The notes: a model not told the origin generated them from the letters alone. 14,542 bases of DNA from Acidobacteriota bacterium (GCA_003224135.1 QHYO01000323.1:1-14542), one strand, 5' to 3'. Counted from the first letter of the stretch, positions 5,371-13,442 are shown. Numbers and translations are program-made.

Positions 5371-7131
5371 TTAGGGGGCGCAGTTGCCCAACGGGCAGAC
5401 CGGACAATCCTTCTGGCCGGAATCCTGCGATGGTGGTGTGCCACCAAGGGGCGAGGTAGCTGTGGCGTGTAGATGGTCCTCGAACCCTAAATTGGCATCG
5501 AGTGGGGATGTGGGAATGTATGAACCGGCAAGGTTGGCGCAAGTATTCGGAGCCAACGAGCCGCCGATTGTGAAGCCTACCGTCGTGGACACGATCATGT
5601 TGGACCCGCTCACAAATGTGCCAGCGGGAACATCGGTAACCGTGACATTCGTGAGAGGAACGTTGGTCGATGAGTTGCAAACCTGGCCGGTGAAATTGAC
5701 CTTCACGACGTCGCCACTGCCGCCTGAGACGAGACAGGTAGGCCCGCAGCTCTTTGTCACTGTTAACATTGGAGTTATTTCCACTGTGGGACACATAGCC
5801 GGCTGATTACCGGCCGTGTTCGGGTCGTCATCGGAATCGGCGGTTACTGGTACCCCGCTCGGCGTGTCCGCAACCGCATGCGCACTATTCAGAGGGCCGT
5901 TGGTGGTTGAATCGAAGTGAGCGAACTGCGTCGCTGGACTATTGCAGTCTCCGCCACCTGGCCAACGGACGCACTGATGTGGCGCCAACGAGGCAAAAGT
6001 GAAGGTAGGCGGATCGGGGTTCTTATTTGTGGCATTCGCCGGCAAATTATCCGTGACTACGACGTTGGTCACAGTTCCGATTCCAGTATTCGTCACAGTA
6101 CCGTTATATCCGTAGGTAAACCCGGTTCCGGCAGCATTAATTGCGCCCTGTGGGCACGATTTCGTTACGGCAATGCCGCACAATGGGAAGGAGTGAGGTG
6201 GCGAGAAGTCGCTCAGAGTTGAAGTAGCCGAGTTCGACGCGCGAGTCTCAGCCATAAACGTCGTGACGCAGGGAACATCGGCGCCAAAGATCGCATTCAA
6301 GTCGATGCCACCTTCGAGGAATTCGCCTTTGAGAAAACTGGAACTCCCGGACTTGTCTTTGAAAGCCCAAGGGGCAACTTGCGTTGTGGAATTCGTGATC
6401 GCACACAACGTGGCATTGCCTGTTGTGATGTCGCAGGTGGCATTGGTACTGATTAGAGGAGTAACGTTCGTAAGGTGACCTGCAGCTCCGTCGCCTCCCA
6501 CCCATTGAAATACTTCAATTGTGGAGACAGCACCGCCAGTGGAAAAATCGGATACGATCAGGAAATCGCCCGCTTTGTGAGTCCCGTTGAAACCGCCATC
6601 GGCACCGCCACTCTTGACGTTGTTTAGGCTGACTGTGCCGTCCTGAAAGAACCAGAAGCCGGCGGTGGCGTCGCCGCTGCCGTCGTACCTGTCCAATCCA
6701 AAGTAGATAGCAGTGTGCCCATTGGCCAGGGTGTATGCAGCAGCATAGGCATGGGCGATGTCGTCCTTGCCCTGGGGCTTGCTGGTGTTCCATTGCCATT
6801 TAGACACGTCGTAAATATCCTTGGAACTGCCGCCCGTGAATTCGTTGTCAGCCGTTGTGTTCGTGAGATCTGCAACGACGCCCGTGTTAGCGATCGAGTG
6901 ACCACCGGCAACGATGCCGAGTGCTTTGTCCCAATCGTCGGTATTTGCTGAGAATGGGCTGCCATCTGTGACGGCATTTCCCTCGAGCTGGAAGACGCCG
7001 TTGGGGTCATCCACGCCGCCGCCGATGAGTGCGGCGACAGTCGCGGCTGACAGCAAAAGCGACCCACAGACAATAGACAGAAGCCGTTTCGCCCTGAAAC
7101 ATCGAAAAAGAGCTAAAAATTTAGTTCCCAT
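5371..7131 (-). CDS. Large exported surface protein with DUF11-like repeats
   Basis: The start at 7131 is preceded by AAGGAG ten bases upstream and gives a 586-residue product beginning MGTKFLALFRCFRAKRL. A positively charged N-terminus precedes a hydrophobic segment (about 17-37) that acts as a signal peptide or anchor. Residues about 40-290 form a conserved-looking extracellular domain with FQLEGNAVTDG, DDWDKA, FTGGSSKDIYDVSKWQW, GKDDIAHAYAAAY, IYFGLDRYDGSGDATAGFWF and a later acidic GGIDLNAIFG; I know this pattern from surface proteins but know no function for it. Two DUF11-type modules follow (about 320-448 and 455-560), each opening with a VTKSC motif and carrying VTNVVVTD- or LTNVTVTD-like strands. 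The tail ends CPVCPLGNCAP, with three cysteines in nine residues. It is Thr/Asn/Gly rich, typical of secreted beta-sandwich proteins. It is convergent with the M11-like protease. Confidence 0.86.
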   Translation of the reverse strand: MGTKFLALFRCFRAKRLLSIVCGSLLLSAATVAALIGGGVDDPNGVFQLEGNAVTDGSPFSANTDDWDKALGIVAGGHSIANTGVVADLTNTTADNEFTGGSSKDIYDVSKWQWNTSKPQGKDDIAHAYAAAYTLANGHTAIYFGLDRYDGSGDATAGFWFFQDGTVSLNNVKSGGADGGFNGTHKAGDFLIVSDFSTGGAVSTIEVFQWVGGDGAAGHLTNVTPLISTNATCDITTGNATLCAITNSTTQVAPWAFKDKSGSSSFLKGEFLEGGIDLNAIFGADVPCVTTFMAETRASNSATSTLSDFSPPHSFPLCGIAVTKSCPQGAINAAGTGFTYGYNGTVTNTGIGTVTNVVVTDNLPANATNKNPDPPTFTFASLAPHQCVRWPGGGDCNSPATQFAHFDSTTNGPLNSAHAVADTPSGVPVTADSDDDPNTAGNQPAMCPTVEITPMLTVTKSCGPTCLVSGGSGDVVKVNFTGQVCNSSTNVPLTNVTVTDVPAGTFVSGSNMIVSTTVGFTIGGSLAPNTCANLAGSYIPTSPLDANLGFEDHLHATATSPLGGTPPSQDSGQKDCPVCPLGNCAP

Positions 7132-7873
7132 GATGGTCTTTCTCCTTGTTGTGTGTGCACACGTGTATTTAGGACGGGGGCCGGGACTGCAGAACAATCG
7201 TTGGAGTGAACGCGTCGAGTGGCAACACAGGGCGCGTGGATCGAGCGAAGATAAACCTCTAGCGCGGGCAAACTGCCGGTTTGCCTGCCCGGGCTGGGGT
7301 AGTTAGGCAGACGCAATAATTCCGAATTAAGGGGACCGTACGTTTCTCAAGGAGTCGGGCACAAATAGAGCGAAGCGAAAAACGCTACGTTTCAGCTCAC
7401 TTTGACCCTTGGGACTCCCGGAGAGCGTGAGGAAGAGACGAGCACATTTGTGCCCAATGAGTACCCACGAGTAGTACTTTAGTTTCATTGAGTTGGAAGA
7501 CGACTTGCTAGCGGATGCGCTGGGAAGTCTCCAGATTGTGGAGGAATTCTCCAAAAGTATGCAAACTACTGGAGTACCGTTACGGGTGATTTGGATTCGA
7601 AGCAGCTTCGACGAACGGGATAGCTACAGCCACGGCGAAAGAGTTTCTTTCTCATGGACTTAAGGTCGCTCGCAAGACCAGTTGTCGCTTTGATCCAGAG
7701 TGTGGGGATCCGGGCGCTGGCGGGCTCGGTTTCGCAAGCATGGATTTACCGCTTAGCGCAACGGCCGCCCTTTACTCTTTCGAAAAAGTACCATTGACCG
7801 AGGCCTTCAACAGGACTATTTTCATGAATACCCCTAAGCCCTCGGACGAAATCTTCCCGCAGTGAGGTTTGCC
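7132..7873. other. Long intergenic region with an inverted repeat and only weak short ORFs
   Basis: This gap of about 740 bp should contain the promoter of the surface-protein gene (minus) and of the PilZ gene (plus). Near the surface-protein end is the inverted repeat at 7265-7291. A short perfect hairpin TCGAAG-CAG-CTTCGA lies at 7597-7611. Two plus-strand open stretches have no usable ribosome binding site: 7493-7663 (TTG start, 56 codons) and 7654-7797 (ATG start, 47 codons). I recognise neither and do not call them genes. No tRNA, transposon end or CRISPR repeat is visible. Confidence 0.5.
7265..7291 (-). promoter_or_regulatory. Inverted repeat upstream of the surface-protein gene (operator or leader hairpin)
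   Basis: GGCAAAC (7267-7273) and GTTTGCC (7279-7285) form a perfect 7-bp inverted repeat around TGCCG. Overlapping it, CGGGCA (7265-7270) can instead pair with TGCCCG (7286-7291), so two hairpins compete for the same bases. The element lies about 135 bp upstream of the start at 7131. As DNA it could be an operator for a dimeric regulator; as RNA, a leader hairpin. No regulator gene adjoins it. Confidence 0.35.
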
Positions 7874-8212
7874 GTGGCTGTCAATACGCTAAAGAAGCCA
7901 ATCGATAGTTTGGAAGACCGTTGGGCGCGAATGCGCACGCACAAACGCGTGATCTCGCGTGTGAAATTCCTCGTCGAATGGGACGAAGACACACAGAAGC
8001 AGCGAGCCAATGCGGTAACGGTTGACGTCAGCCACTCTGGCTGCATGGCCATCGTCGGAGCGCCTTTGCCGCTGCACAAGCAAGTGCGGCTGATCCATCG
8101 CGAGACGGGCCGCAAGGCCGAGGCCCAGGTGGTATGGCGCGACCATGAAGCCTGGGACACCGGGTTCGAGCTGAACAAACCCGATGCATCGTTCTGGGAC
8201 CTGAAGCCCTAA
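7874..8212 (+). CDS. PilZ-domain protein
   Basis: This small single-domain protein (112 residues from the GTG at 7874) has the two signatures of c-di-GMP-binding PilZ domains: RxxxR as RVISR (R25-R29) and D/NxSxxG as DVSHSG (D51-G56). A beta-rich remainder follows (VRLIHRETGRKAEAQVVWRD, DTGFEL). The start is chosen because GAGG lies six bases upstream. A GTG at 7862 in the same frame would add four residues and has a poorer site. There is no signal peptide, so it is cytoplasmic. PilZ proteins usually relay c-di-GMP levels to motility, polysaccharide or secretion systems, but no partner gene lies beside it. Its stop is 25 bp from the convergent stop of the TPR gene. Confidence 0.88.
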   Translation: MAVNTLKKPIDSLEDRWARMRTHKRVISRVKFLVEWDEDTQKQRANAVTVDVSHSGCMAIVGAPLPLHKQVRLIHRETGRKAEAQVVWRDHEAWDTGFELNKPDASFWDLKP

Positions 8213-8237
8213 TTCGACCACTGAAGCTGAACTATGG

Positions 8238-10148
8238 TTATGGTGCCGCGGCGTGCGGCTGCGCTGGCTTGCCGATTTTTTGCGTCTCGTCAGTCGAAAA
8301 CAGCAGATAGTTTGCGTAGCTCAAGCGGCGACGAATTCGCATCCCGCGAAATTCAGTGTAGAAATCAGTGCTGGCAGGCAGCCACAACTCGACTGGCTTA
8401 CTCGCGAAACGAACCGGTCCATAATCAATCTCCTGGTGCTCTCCAAATAGTCTCGCCTCGGGGACGGCATGGATCAGGTCGGTTTCGATGCGGACAACTT
8501 GCAGTGAATCCCGGGACACCCATGCGCGGCCTTTCAGCGGGACGGGATGAATTGTGCCATGCACGCGATAAGTGCGCATCGAGGCTTCGCGATTGTCGCT
8601 TTGCCGAAAATGAATTTGCCATGCCGGTATCCCCCGCCAAGATCCGAGACCTTCGCAGCTCATTTCGAAATCATCCACATGCACAGGATGGAAAATCAGA
8701 ATGACTGCCGGCAGACCGGTGGTCGCAAGGCCGTCCGGAAATACGTCGAGCGAAAGTGATCCGTTTCTGTACTCATCCACATTCAGAATGCCAGGCCGAA
8801 TTTCGCGCATTGAAACCAAGTAATCGAACGTTAGATTGCGGCTTCTCGTAGCAGTGCCGTGCTCGTCGACGACTTGGTTTTCAAGATTCTCCGTGGCGGT
8901 GTAGCGGTCTAGTGAGCGCGCAAACAAAACGACGTTACGATGTATTTTGGGAAGGATTTCGTCCAAGCGACACGGCACATTGTCTTCGACCGAAGGCACT
9001 CTTTCGTCCACGTCCGGAGGTTTCCAACCTACGGCCAGAGGCGGAAGCAAAGGTTGTAAAACGTGAATCGTTGCCGCGGGCGCAAGGGGTAAAGCGGCTA
9101 ATGCCGACGATGACGTTGCGCTTTCGCGGCTCATGCGAGCGAGCTCGTCGAGAAGCCCGCGAGCTGATACAGCAAGATCTTCGGGGGGCTTTTGTTCCAA
9201 TAGAGCGTGAAGGGCCGTGGTCGCTTCAATACGCTTGCTCTGCGCAATGAACGCTTTTGCGAGCACAAGCCGTGATTCGTTTGCTTCCTTCTTGCCAAGC
9301 TCCACAGCTCGCTCCGCTTCATGTTGTGCATCGAGATACATTCCCTGCTGAAGACAGACGTGAGCCAAGAGCTCATGAGCGCGCCACAACAAAGGGTTAG
9401 CCGCGACGGCTCGATCGAGATAGCCCTTTGCAGCGCCGAGGTCACCTTGAGTGAGTGTTGTCTCACCAAGTGCAACGAGAGAGAGGACATGTTCAGGGAA
9501 AAACGAGATGGCTTTTTGCCAGTATTTTATTGCCGACGAAGGATCGGCCGACTGCCACGCGACAACTCCGAGAAGGTAATTTACTTCTGGATTGGAAGGC
9601 GCCAAACGCGCGGCGTTTTGCAGATGCTTCTGAGCTTCCTCGCGATGGTTTGCGCGCAATTCTTCGAGCCCCTTCAAGAGCTCCCTTTGTGCCTTTGGCG
9701 CAAGCAATGGCGGCTTTGTGGAGACGGGCCTGCTCGAAGGATCAGAGAGCAAGCGCAATCCAAAGGAGACCTGCTGCTGATCATTCCGCATTATTAATTC
9801 AATCTGTTCTTGGGCAGGAAAATACCCGGGCACATTTGCTTCTACAACGTACGTGCCCAGGGGAACGCCGTCGAATCTTGTGCTTCCGGGGCCGACCGTC
9901 GCTGAGGAATAGAGTTCGTGGCTCTGCGTGTAGACGTTGACGATTGCCATCGCGTCTAGCGCAGCGCCGCCTGCACCGTGCACGCCCACCACGATAGAAC
10001 CAAAATCATCTCCACCAAAGCCAGAGACGGGCTCGTTCGTTAGCGTTCGTGCGAGGATACCGAACGGCGCGGGCATGCCAAGGAAAATCAACGCGCAAAT
10101 GCACGCTAAACCGAGGCTAGGTATTCGACGACAGTTCCGATTCCACAT
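8238..10148 (-). CDS. Exported TPR protein with carboxypeptidase-regulatory-like domain and conserved C-terminal domain
   Basis: The ATG at 10148 gives a 636-residue product starting MWNRNCRRIPSLGLACICAL, a clear signal peptide or anchor (about 1-34). The frame stays open to 10448, but that extension would overlap the divergent dehydrogenase and is not signal-like. Residues about 49-132 resemble a carboxypeptidase regulatory-like/PEGA-type beta-sandwich (SIVVGVHGAGG, FDGVPLGTYVVEANVPGYFP). Residues about 153-320 contain at least four TPR-like helical pairs (for example ANHREEAQKHLQNAARLAPS and GDLGAAKGYLDRAVAANPL). After a proline-rich linker (about 345-376), residues about 380-628 form a long domain with YTATENLENQVVDEHG, RNLTFDYLVSMREI, DEYRNGSLSLDVFP, FEMSCEGLGSWRG and RAWVSRDSLQVVRIETDL. 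That pattern suggests an outer-membrane-lipoprotein-sorting-like beta fold, which is uncertain. It is probably a periplasmic scaffold or binding protein. The Shine-Dalgarno is weak. Confidence 0.87.
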   Translation of the reverse strand: MWNRNCRRIPSLGLACICALIFLGMPAPFGILARTLTNEPVSGFGGDDFGSIVVGVHGAGGAALDAMAIVNVYTQSHELYSSATVGPGSTRFDGVPLGTYVVEANVPGYFPAQEQIELIMRNDQQQVSFGLRLLSDPSSRPVSTKPPLLAPKAQRELLKGLEELRANHREEAQKHLQNAARLAPSNPEVNYLLGVVAWQSADPSSAIKYWQKAISFFPEHVLSLVALGETTLTQGDLGAAKGYLDRAVAANPLLWRAHELLAHVCLQQGMYLDAQHEAERAVELGKKEANESRLVLAKAFIAQSKRIEATTALHALLEQKPPEDLAVSARGLLDELARMSRESATSSSALAALPLAPAATIHVLQPLLPPLAVGWKPPDVDERVPSVEDNVPCRLDEILPKIHRNVVLFARSLDRYTATENLENQVVDEHGTATRSRNLTFDYLVSMREIRPGILNVDEYRNGSLSLDVFPDGLATTGLPAVILIFHPVHVDDFEMSCEGLGSWRGIPAWQIHFRQSDNREASMRTYRVHGTIHPVPLKGRAWVSRDSLQVVRIETDLIHAVPEARLFGEHQEIDYGPVRFASKPVELWLPASTDFYTEFRGMRIRRRLSYANYLLFSTDETQKIGKPAQPHAAAP

Positions 10149-10380
10149 TTGCCACAAAAATCCGGAATAGGGTTCCGTGTCCGCTAAATTTTTACGCGCG
10201 AAGAACGAAAAAGTGGGCGTAGTGTGAAACTCTGCAGCAGGAAATGCAAGAGGAATAGCTTGCGGATTTTCGCGCCGTGTAACAGAAGACGCGCTGGGTG
10301 ACGGTCTCCTTCCGCCCGGGAAGCTTGGCCCAGGCTTTTCAGGTCGAAGCAGCGTAGGATACAAAGCTACGGAGAAAGCA
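10149..10380. promoter_or_regulatory. Divergent promoter region between the TPR gene and the SDR operon
   Basis: This 232 bp region separates two divergent genes and must contain both promoters. I could not identify a pair of -35/-10 boxes with correct spacing. The plus side ends with GGAG seven bases before the ATG at 10381. No tRNA, strong palindrome or third gene is visible. Confidence 0.4.
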
Positions 10381-11274
10381 ATGGGCAGCGGAAGTTTCGA
10401 GCGTGTGGTGCTCATCACGGGAGCCACGGACGGATTGGGAAAAGCCACGGCGCTGTACCTGGCGGAGCGCGGCTACAAAGTGTTTGCTGCAGGACGTTCG
10501 CTCGAAAAACGCATGCGACTAGATGAAATGGCGCGCCAGAAAAAGCTGCCGCTCGTAACACTAGAGATGGACGTCTGCAGAGACCAATCCGTACAGGCGG
10601 GAATTGCGCGGGTGCTGGCGGATGGTCCGATCGACGTGCTCGTCAACAACGCCGGCGTTGGCTACATGGCGGTGATCGAAGAACTGAAGATGGAAGATCT
10701 TAGACAGCAGTTCGAAACAAATCTTTTTGGCGTGCTGCGCGTGACGCAAGCAGTGCTGCCTGGAATGCGCGAACGGAGAAGCGGCCGGATCATCATGCTG
10801 AGCAGCGTTGCGGGACTGGTGAGCCCGCCGACATACGGTGCCTACAGCAGCAGCAAACACGCTCTCGAGGGCTTGAGCAACGCCTTGCGCCTCGAACTGT
10901 TTCCCTTCAACGTGCAAGTCGTTTTGATCGAGCCGGGCTATATCGTGACGAATTTTCAACAGACGGCCAAGGAACTTGCGCAGCCTTACGTGGAGAGTTC
11001 AAAAACAAGTCCTTACGAAAAGATTTACTCAGGCGCATGGGCGGGAGCGAACGAAGGCCGCGACAGTTCAAAGTCGACGCCAGAGGATTGCGCTCGCGTG
11101 ATTTTCGAAGCCATCGAATCGCCGAACCCTCGCCCGCGATACGGCGTGACCGCTTTAGCGACGCTCGTAAAATGGGCTAAACGGATCGCCAGCGATCGGA
11201 TGCTTGACGCGTTCCTGCGCCGTAAGTATCGCGTGACGCGTGAGGCCGCTCCACCGCCCGCCAAGTCGGTTTGA
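10381..11274 (+). CDS. Classical short-chain dehydrogenase/reductase (SDR)
   Basis: The 297-residue cytoplasmic enzyme starts at an ATG with GGAG seven bases upstream. It shows all classical SDR motifs: the nucleotide-binding TGATDGLG (13-20), the acidic DV after beta-4 (64-65), NNAG (89-92), the structural N114, the active-site Ser at 141/142, YSSSK (Tyr155 and Lys159) and PG (185-186). A GR pair after beta-2 (AAGRS, 36-40) suggests a preference for NADP(H). Lid-region sequence and a basic C-terminal extension (about 255-297) bring it close to the sub-group often annotated as SDR family oxidoreductase or 17-beta-HSD-like. The substrate cannot be told from sequence. It heads a tight plus-strand run: the next gene overlaps its stop by four bases (TTGA), so translational coupling is likely. 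Confidence 0.93.
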   Translation: MGSGSFERVVLITGATDGLGKATALYLAERGYKVFAAGRSLEKRMRLDEMARQKKLPLVTLEMDVCRDQSVQAGIARVLADGPIDVLVNNAGVGYMAVIEELKMEDLRQQFETNLFGVLRVTQAVLPGMRERRSGRIIMLSSVAGLVSPPTYGAYSSSKHALEGLSNALRLELFPFNVQVVLIEPGYIVTNFQQTAKELAQPYVESSKTSPYEKIYSGAWAGANEGRDSSKSTPEDCARVIFEAIESPNPRPRYGVTALATLVKWAKRIASDRMLDAFLRRKYRVTREAAPPPAKSV

Positions 11275-11894
11275 CGGCACTCGCGGGCACAGATACCCTT
11301 TTTATCGATGATCTTCCCGGAACCGACAGGAAATTCGTGGCTACTCCGGTAGGAGATCCGTTCGCGGCCAGCGGCGTTTCCGGCTCCGACCTGATTGCGC
11401 GCCTGCCAAAGATCTGGATCGGCTACCTGCTCGCTTTTGCGACGCTCGTCGGCGAAACTATCGCGGTGTCGCGCCATCCCGACCTTGTAAGGGGAACGGA
11501 GATAGGAGTTCCGCCACTTGAGATCTATCTTCCCGCTTTCGTCGGCCTGGTCTACTGGCTTGTTTCGATTCACCGCTATCACGTGGTGCTAGCGCATGTA
11601 CCAGGCTGGAAGCATCCCATTTCTCCGGCGCGTGCCGTGTGGTTTCATTTCATTCCGATTTTCGTGGTGTATTGGGTGTTTCGCTGGCCGGCGGCAATCG
11701 CGGATTTCGTCAACCAGCGCCTGGCCGCGAATGTAATGAACAAATGGACTGTGGGCTTCTGTTTTTTCGCTTCCTTGCTCTGCCGCCTGTTCCTGGATGC
11801 TTCTCTGCATGTGGCGCTGCTGTTTTTCGCATGTACATATATTTCGGGTTTTCTCGAGCGTGCTCTGGCTGCTCCTCGTCCGCAGCACGGTTAG
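11271..11894 (+). CDS. Integral membrane protein of unknown function (DUF4328-like at best)
   Basis: The product has about 207 residues if the TTG overlapping the upstream stop is used. An in-frame GTG at 11337 with AGGA six bases upstream would give 185 residues and removes a non-hydrophobic leader, so the start is unsettled. Hydrophobic segments fall near residues 47-64, 86-101, 122-138 and 159-195 of the long form, giving four to five membrane passes. The stretch ISPARAVWFHFIPIFVVYW followed by RWPAAIADFVN weakly recalls the core motif of DUF4328 proteins (SPGWAVGWWFIP type). That is a suggestion, not an assignment. It lies between the dehydrogenase and the M20 peptidase, with spacing that suggests one operon. 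Confidence 0.8.
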   Translation: MTALAGTDTLFIDDLPGTDRKFVATPVGDPFAASGVSGSDLIARLPKIWIGYLLAFATLVGETIAVSRHPDLVRGTEIGVPPLEIYLPAFVGLVYWLVSIHRYHVVLAHVPGWKHPISPARAVWFHFIPIFVVYWVFRWPAAIADFVNQRLAANVMNKWTVGFCFFASLLCRLFLDASLHVALLFFACTYISGFLERALAAPRPQHG

Positions 11895-11927
11895 TTTTTT
11901 GAAATAACTTCATGGAGGGCGAAGCCA

Positions 11928-13358
11928 TTGAGACGAGTGTGGATTTGGCTTGGCACGGCACTGTTGACATCGATGCTGACAATGAATGGCGCGGCCGCGC
12001 AGACGCGGACCGAGTACCAGCAGCTTGCGCACGATATCATCCGGCAGTTGATCGAAATCAACACCACCGATTCCGTTGGAAACGTGACGACGGCCGCGGA
12101 GGCCATGGCCAAACGGCTGCGGGAAGCCGGATTTGAGGAAAAAGATATTCAAATTGCCGGTCCGCACGGTAGGAAAAAAAATCTGATCGTTCGCTACCAT
12201 GGCACTGGCGCACGCAAGCCAGTTCTGTTCATTGGACATCTGGACGTCGTTGAGGCGCGACGCGAAGACTGGACCACCGATCCTTTTGTTTTTGTTGAAA
12301 AGGATGGCTATTTTTACGGCCGTGGCACTGAAGACATGAAGTCTGGCGATGCTTTGCTGGTGACAAGTTTCATCCGCTTGAAGAAAGAGGGTTACCTGCC
12401 TGACCGCGATCTGATTCTCGCGTTGACTGCGGACGAAGAAGGCGGCACTGCGAATGGCGTTGACTGGCTGCTCAAAACGCACCGCGACTGGATTGCTGCT
12501 GAGTATTCCATCAATCTGGACGGAGGCGAGTTTGAGAAGCACAAGGACAAGCGTCTGCTGGCGGGGCTGCAAGCGAGCGAAAAAGTTTACGTCGATTACC
12601 AGCTGGAATCGCTGAATCCCGGCGGTCACAGTTCCATCCCGTCACCGGACAATGCCATTTATCACCTTTCCGTGGCTCTCGGAAAATTGCAGAATTTTTC
12701 CTTTCCCGTGAACATGAGCGAGATTACTCGCAATTACTTCCTGAAGACTGCTGCTCTTTCAAGTGGGCAGAACGCGGAAGACATGCGCGCAGCTGCCAAA
12801 GAACCTCCTGATCCCGCGGCGATTGCGCGGCTCTCGCAGGTGCCCTATTTCAACTCCCTGCTGCATACCACATGCGTGGCGACGATGCTGACGGGCGGTC
12901 ACGCGCCGAACGCGCTGCCGCAAATGGCGCGTGCCAATGTCAACTGCCGCGTATTTCCAGGTGAAGAGCCGGAAGCTGTACGGAAGACGCTCGAAAAACT
13001 GCTTGCCGATCCGAAAGTGACCGTGACCATCGTACCTGTGAAGGCCGCGGATGGGACTCTCGTGCCGCAGGTCAGCGTTCCGCCGTCTCCCCTGTTAGAG
13101 GAAGTGGTCCAAGCCGAGGAAAAGACGGTCGACAGCCTTTGGCCCCGTCTGCCTGTCGTTCCGACCATGTCCACGGGAGCCTCGGATGGGCGCTATCTGC
13201 GCATCGCAGGCATTCCAACGTATGGAATTGCCTGCATGTTCTTCGAATTGGATGATAACCGTGCGCACGGAAAGGATGAGCGAATCGAAGCGAAGGATTT
13301 TTACGATGGCGTCGAGGTAAGCTACCGGCTGATCAAGAATCTCTCTTCCAGGAATTAG
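11928..13358 (+). CDS. Exported M20-family zinc metallopeptidase
   Basis: The 476-residue protein starts at a TTG with GGAGGG eight bases upstream; the nearby ATG at 11912 is out of frame. A signal peptide runs to AAA-Q25. The M20 catalytic residues are in order: GHLDVV (H104 zinc ligand, D106), GRGTEDMKSG (D136 bridging), TADEEGG (E170 general base, E171), DGGE (D198) and the C-terminal AHGKDERI (H447). The dimerisation/lid insert (about 212-330) includes NPGGHSSIPSP with the conserved His234. It should act outside the cytoplasm as an aminopeptidase, carboxypeptidase or dipeptidase on peptides; specificity is not readable. It lies 33 bp after the membrane-protein gene and probably shares its transcript. 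A hairpin terminator follows. Confidence 0.93.
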   Translation: MRRVWIWLGTALLTSMLTMNGAAAQTRTEYQQLAHDIIRQLIEINTTDSVGNVTTAAEAMAKRLREAGFEEKDIQIAGPHGRKKNLIVRYHGTGARKPVLFIGHLDVVEARREDWTTDPFVFVEKDGYFYGRGTEDMKSGDALLVTSFIRLKKEGYLPDRDLILALTADEEGGTANGVDWLLKTHRDWIAAEYSINLDGGEFEKHKDKRLLAGLQASEKVYVDYQLESLNPGGHSSIPSPDNAIYHLSVALGKLQNFSFPVNMSEITRNYFLKTAALSSGQNAEDMRAAAKEPPDPAAIARLSQVPYFNSLLHTTCVATMLTGGHAPNALPQMARANVNCRVFPGEEPEAVRKTLEKLLADPKVTVTIVPVKAADGTLVPQVSVPPSPLLEEVVQAEEKTVDSLWPRLPVVPTMSTGASDGRYLRIAGIPTYGIACMFFELDDNRAHGKDERIEAKDFYDGVEVSYRLIKNLSSRN

Positions 13359-13395
13359 GCCTGCCGCGAGAAGTATGGTGCGCTCAAAAGGAAAT

Positions 13396-13423
13396 GGCCC
13401 GGAAGGCTTTTGCCTCCCGGGCC
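13396..13423. terminator. Shared hairpin terminator between convergent peptidase genes
   Basis: GGCCCGG (13396-13402) pairs with CCGGGCC (13417-13423), and AGGC/GCCT pair inside across one A/C mismatch, closing a TTTT loop. Read plus, AAATTTGCTTCC follows; read minus, ATTTCCTTTT follows. Both are only moderately T-rich. The stem sits 37 bp after the M20 stop and 19 bp from the end of the convergent M48 gene, so it probably serves both. Confidence 0.8.
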
Positions 13424-13442
13424 AAATTTGCTTCCAGTCGAT

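Noticed and set aside
7265..7315. Possible GEMM (c-di-GMP-I) riboswitch, suggested by GGCAAA...ACGCAA spacing upstream of the PilZ gene
   Set aside because: The required GACGCAAAGCC element, the second stem with its tetraloop receptor, and the closing stem are missing. It is also more than 550 bp from the PilZ start.
10149..10448. 100-codon N-terminal extension of the TPR protein, reading open to 10448 on the minus strand
   Set aside because: It would overlap the divergent dehydrogenase start by 68 bp, is proline/serine-rich without a signal peptide, and hides the clean signal peptide that begins at 10148.
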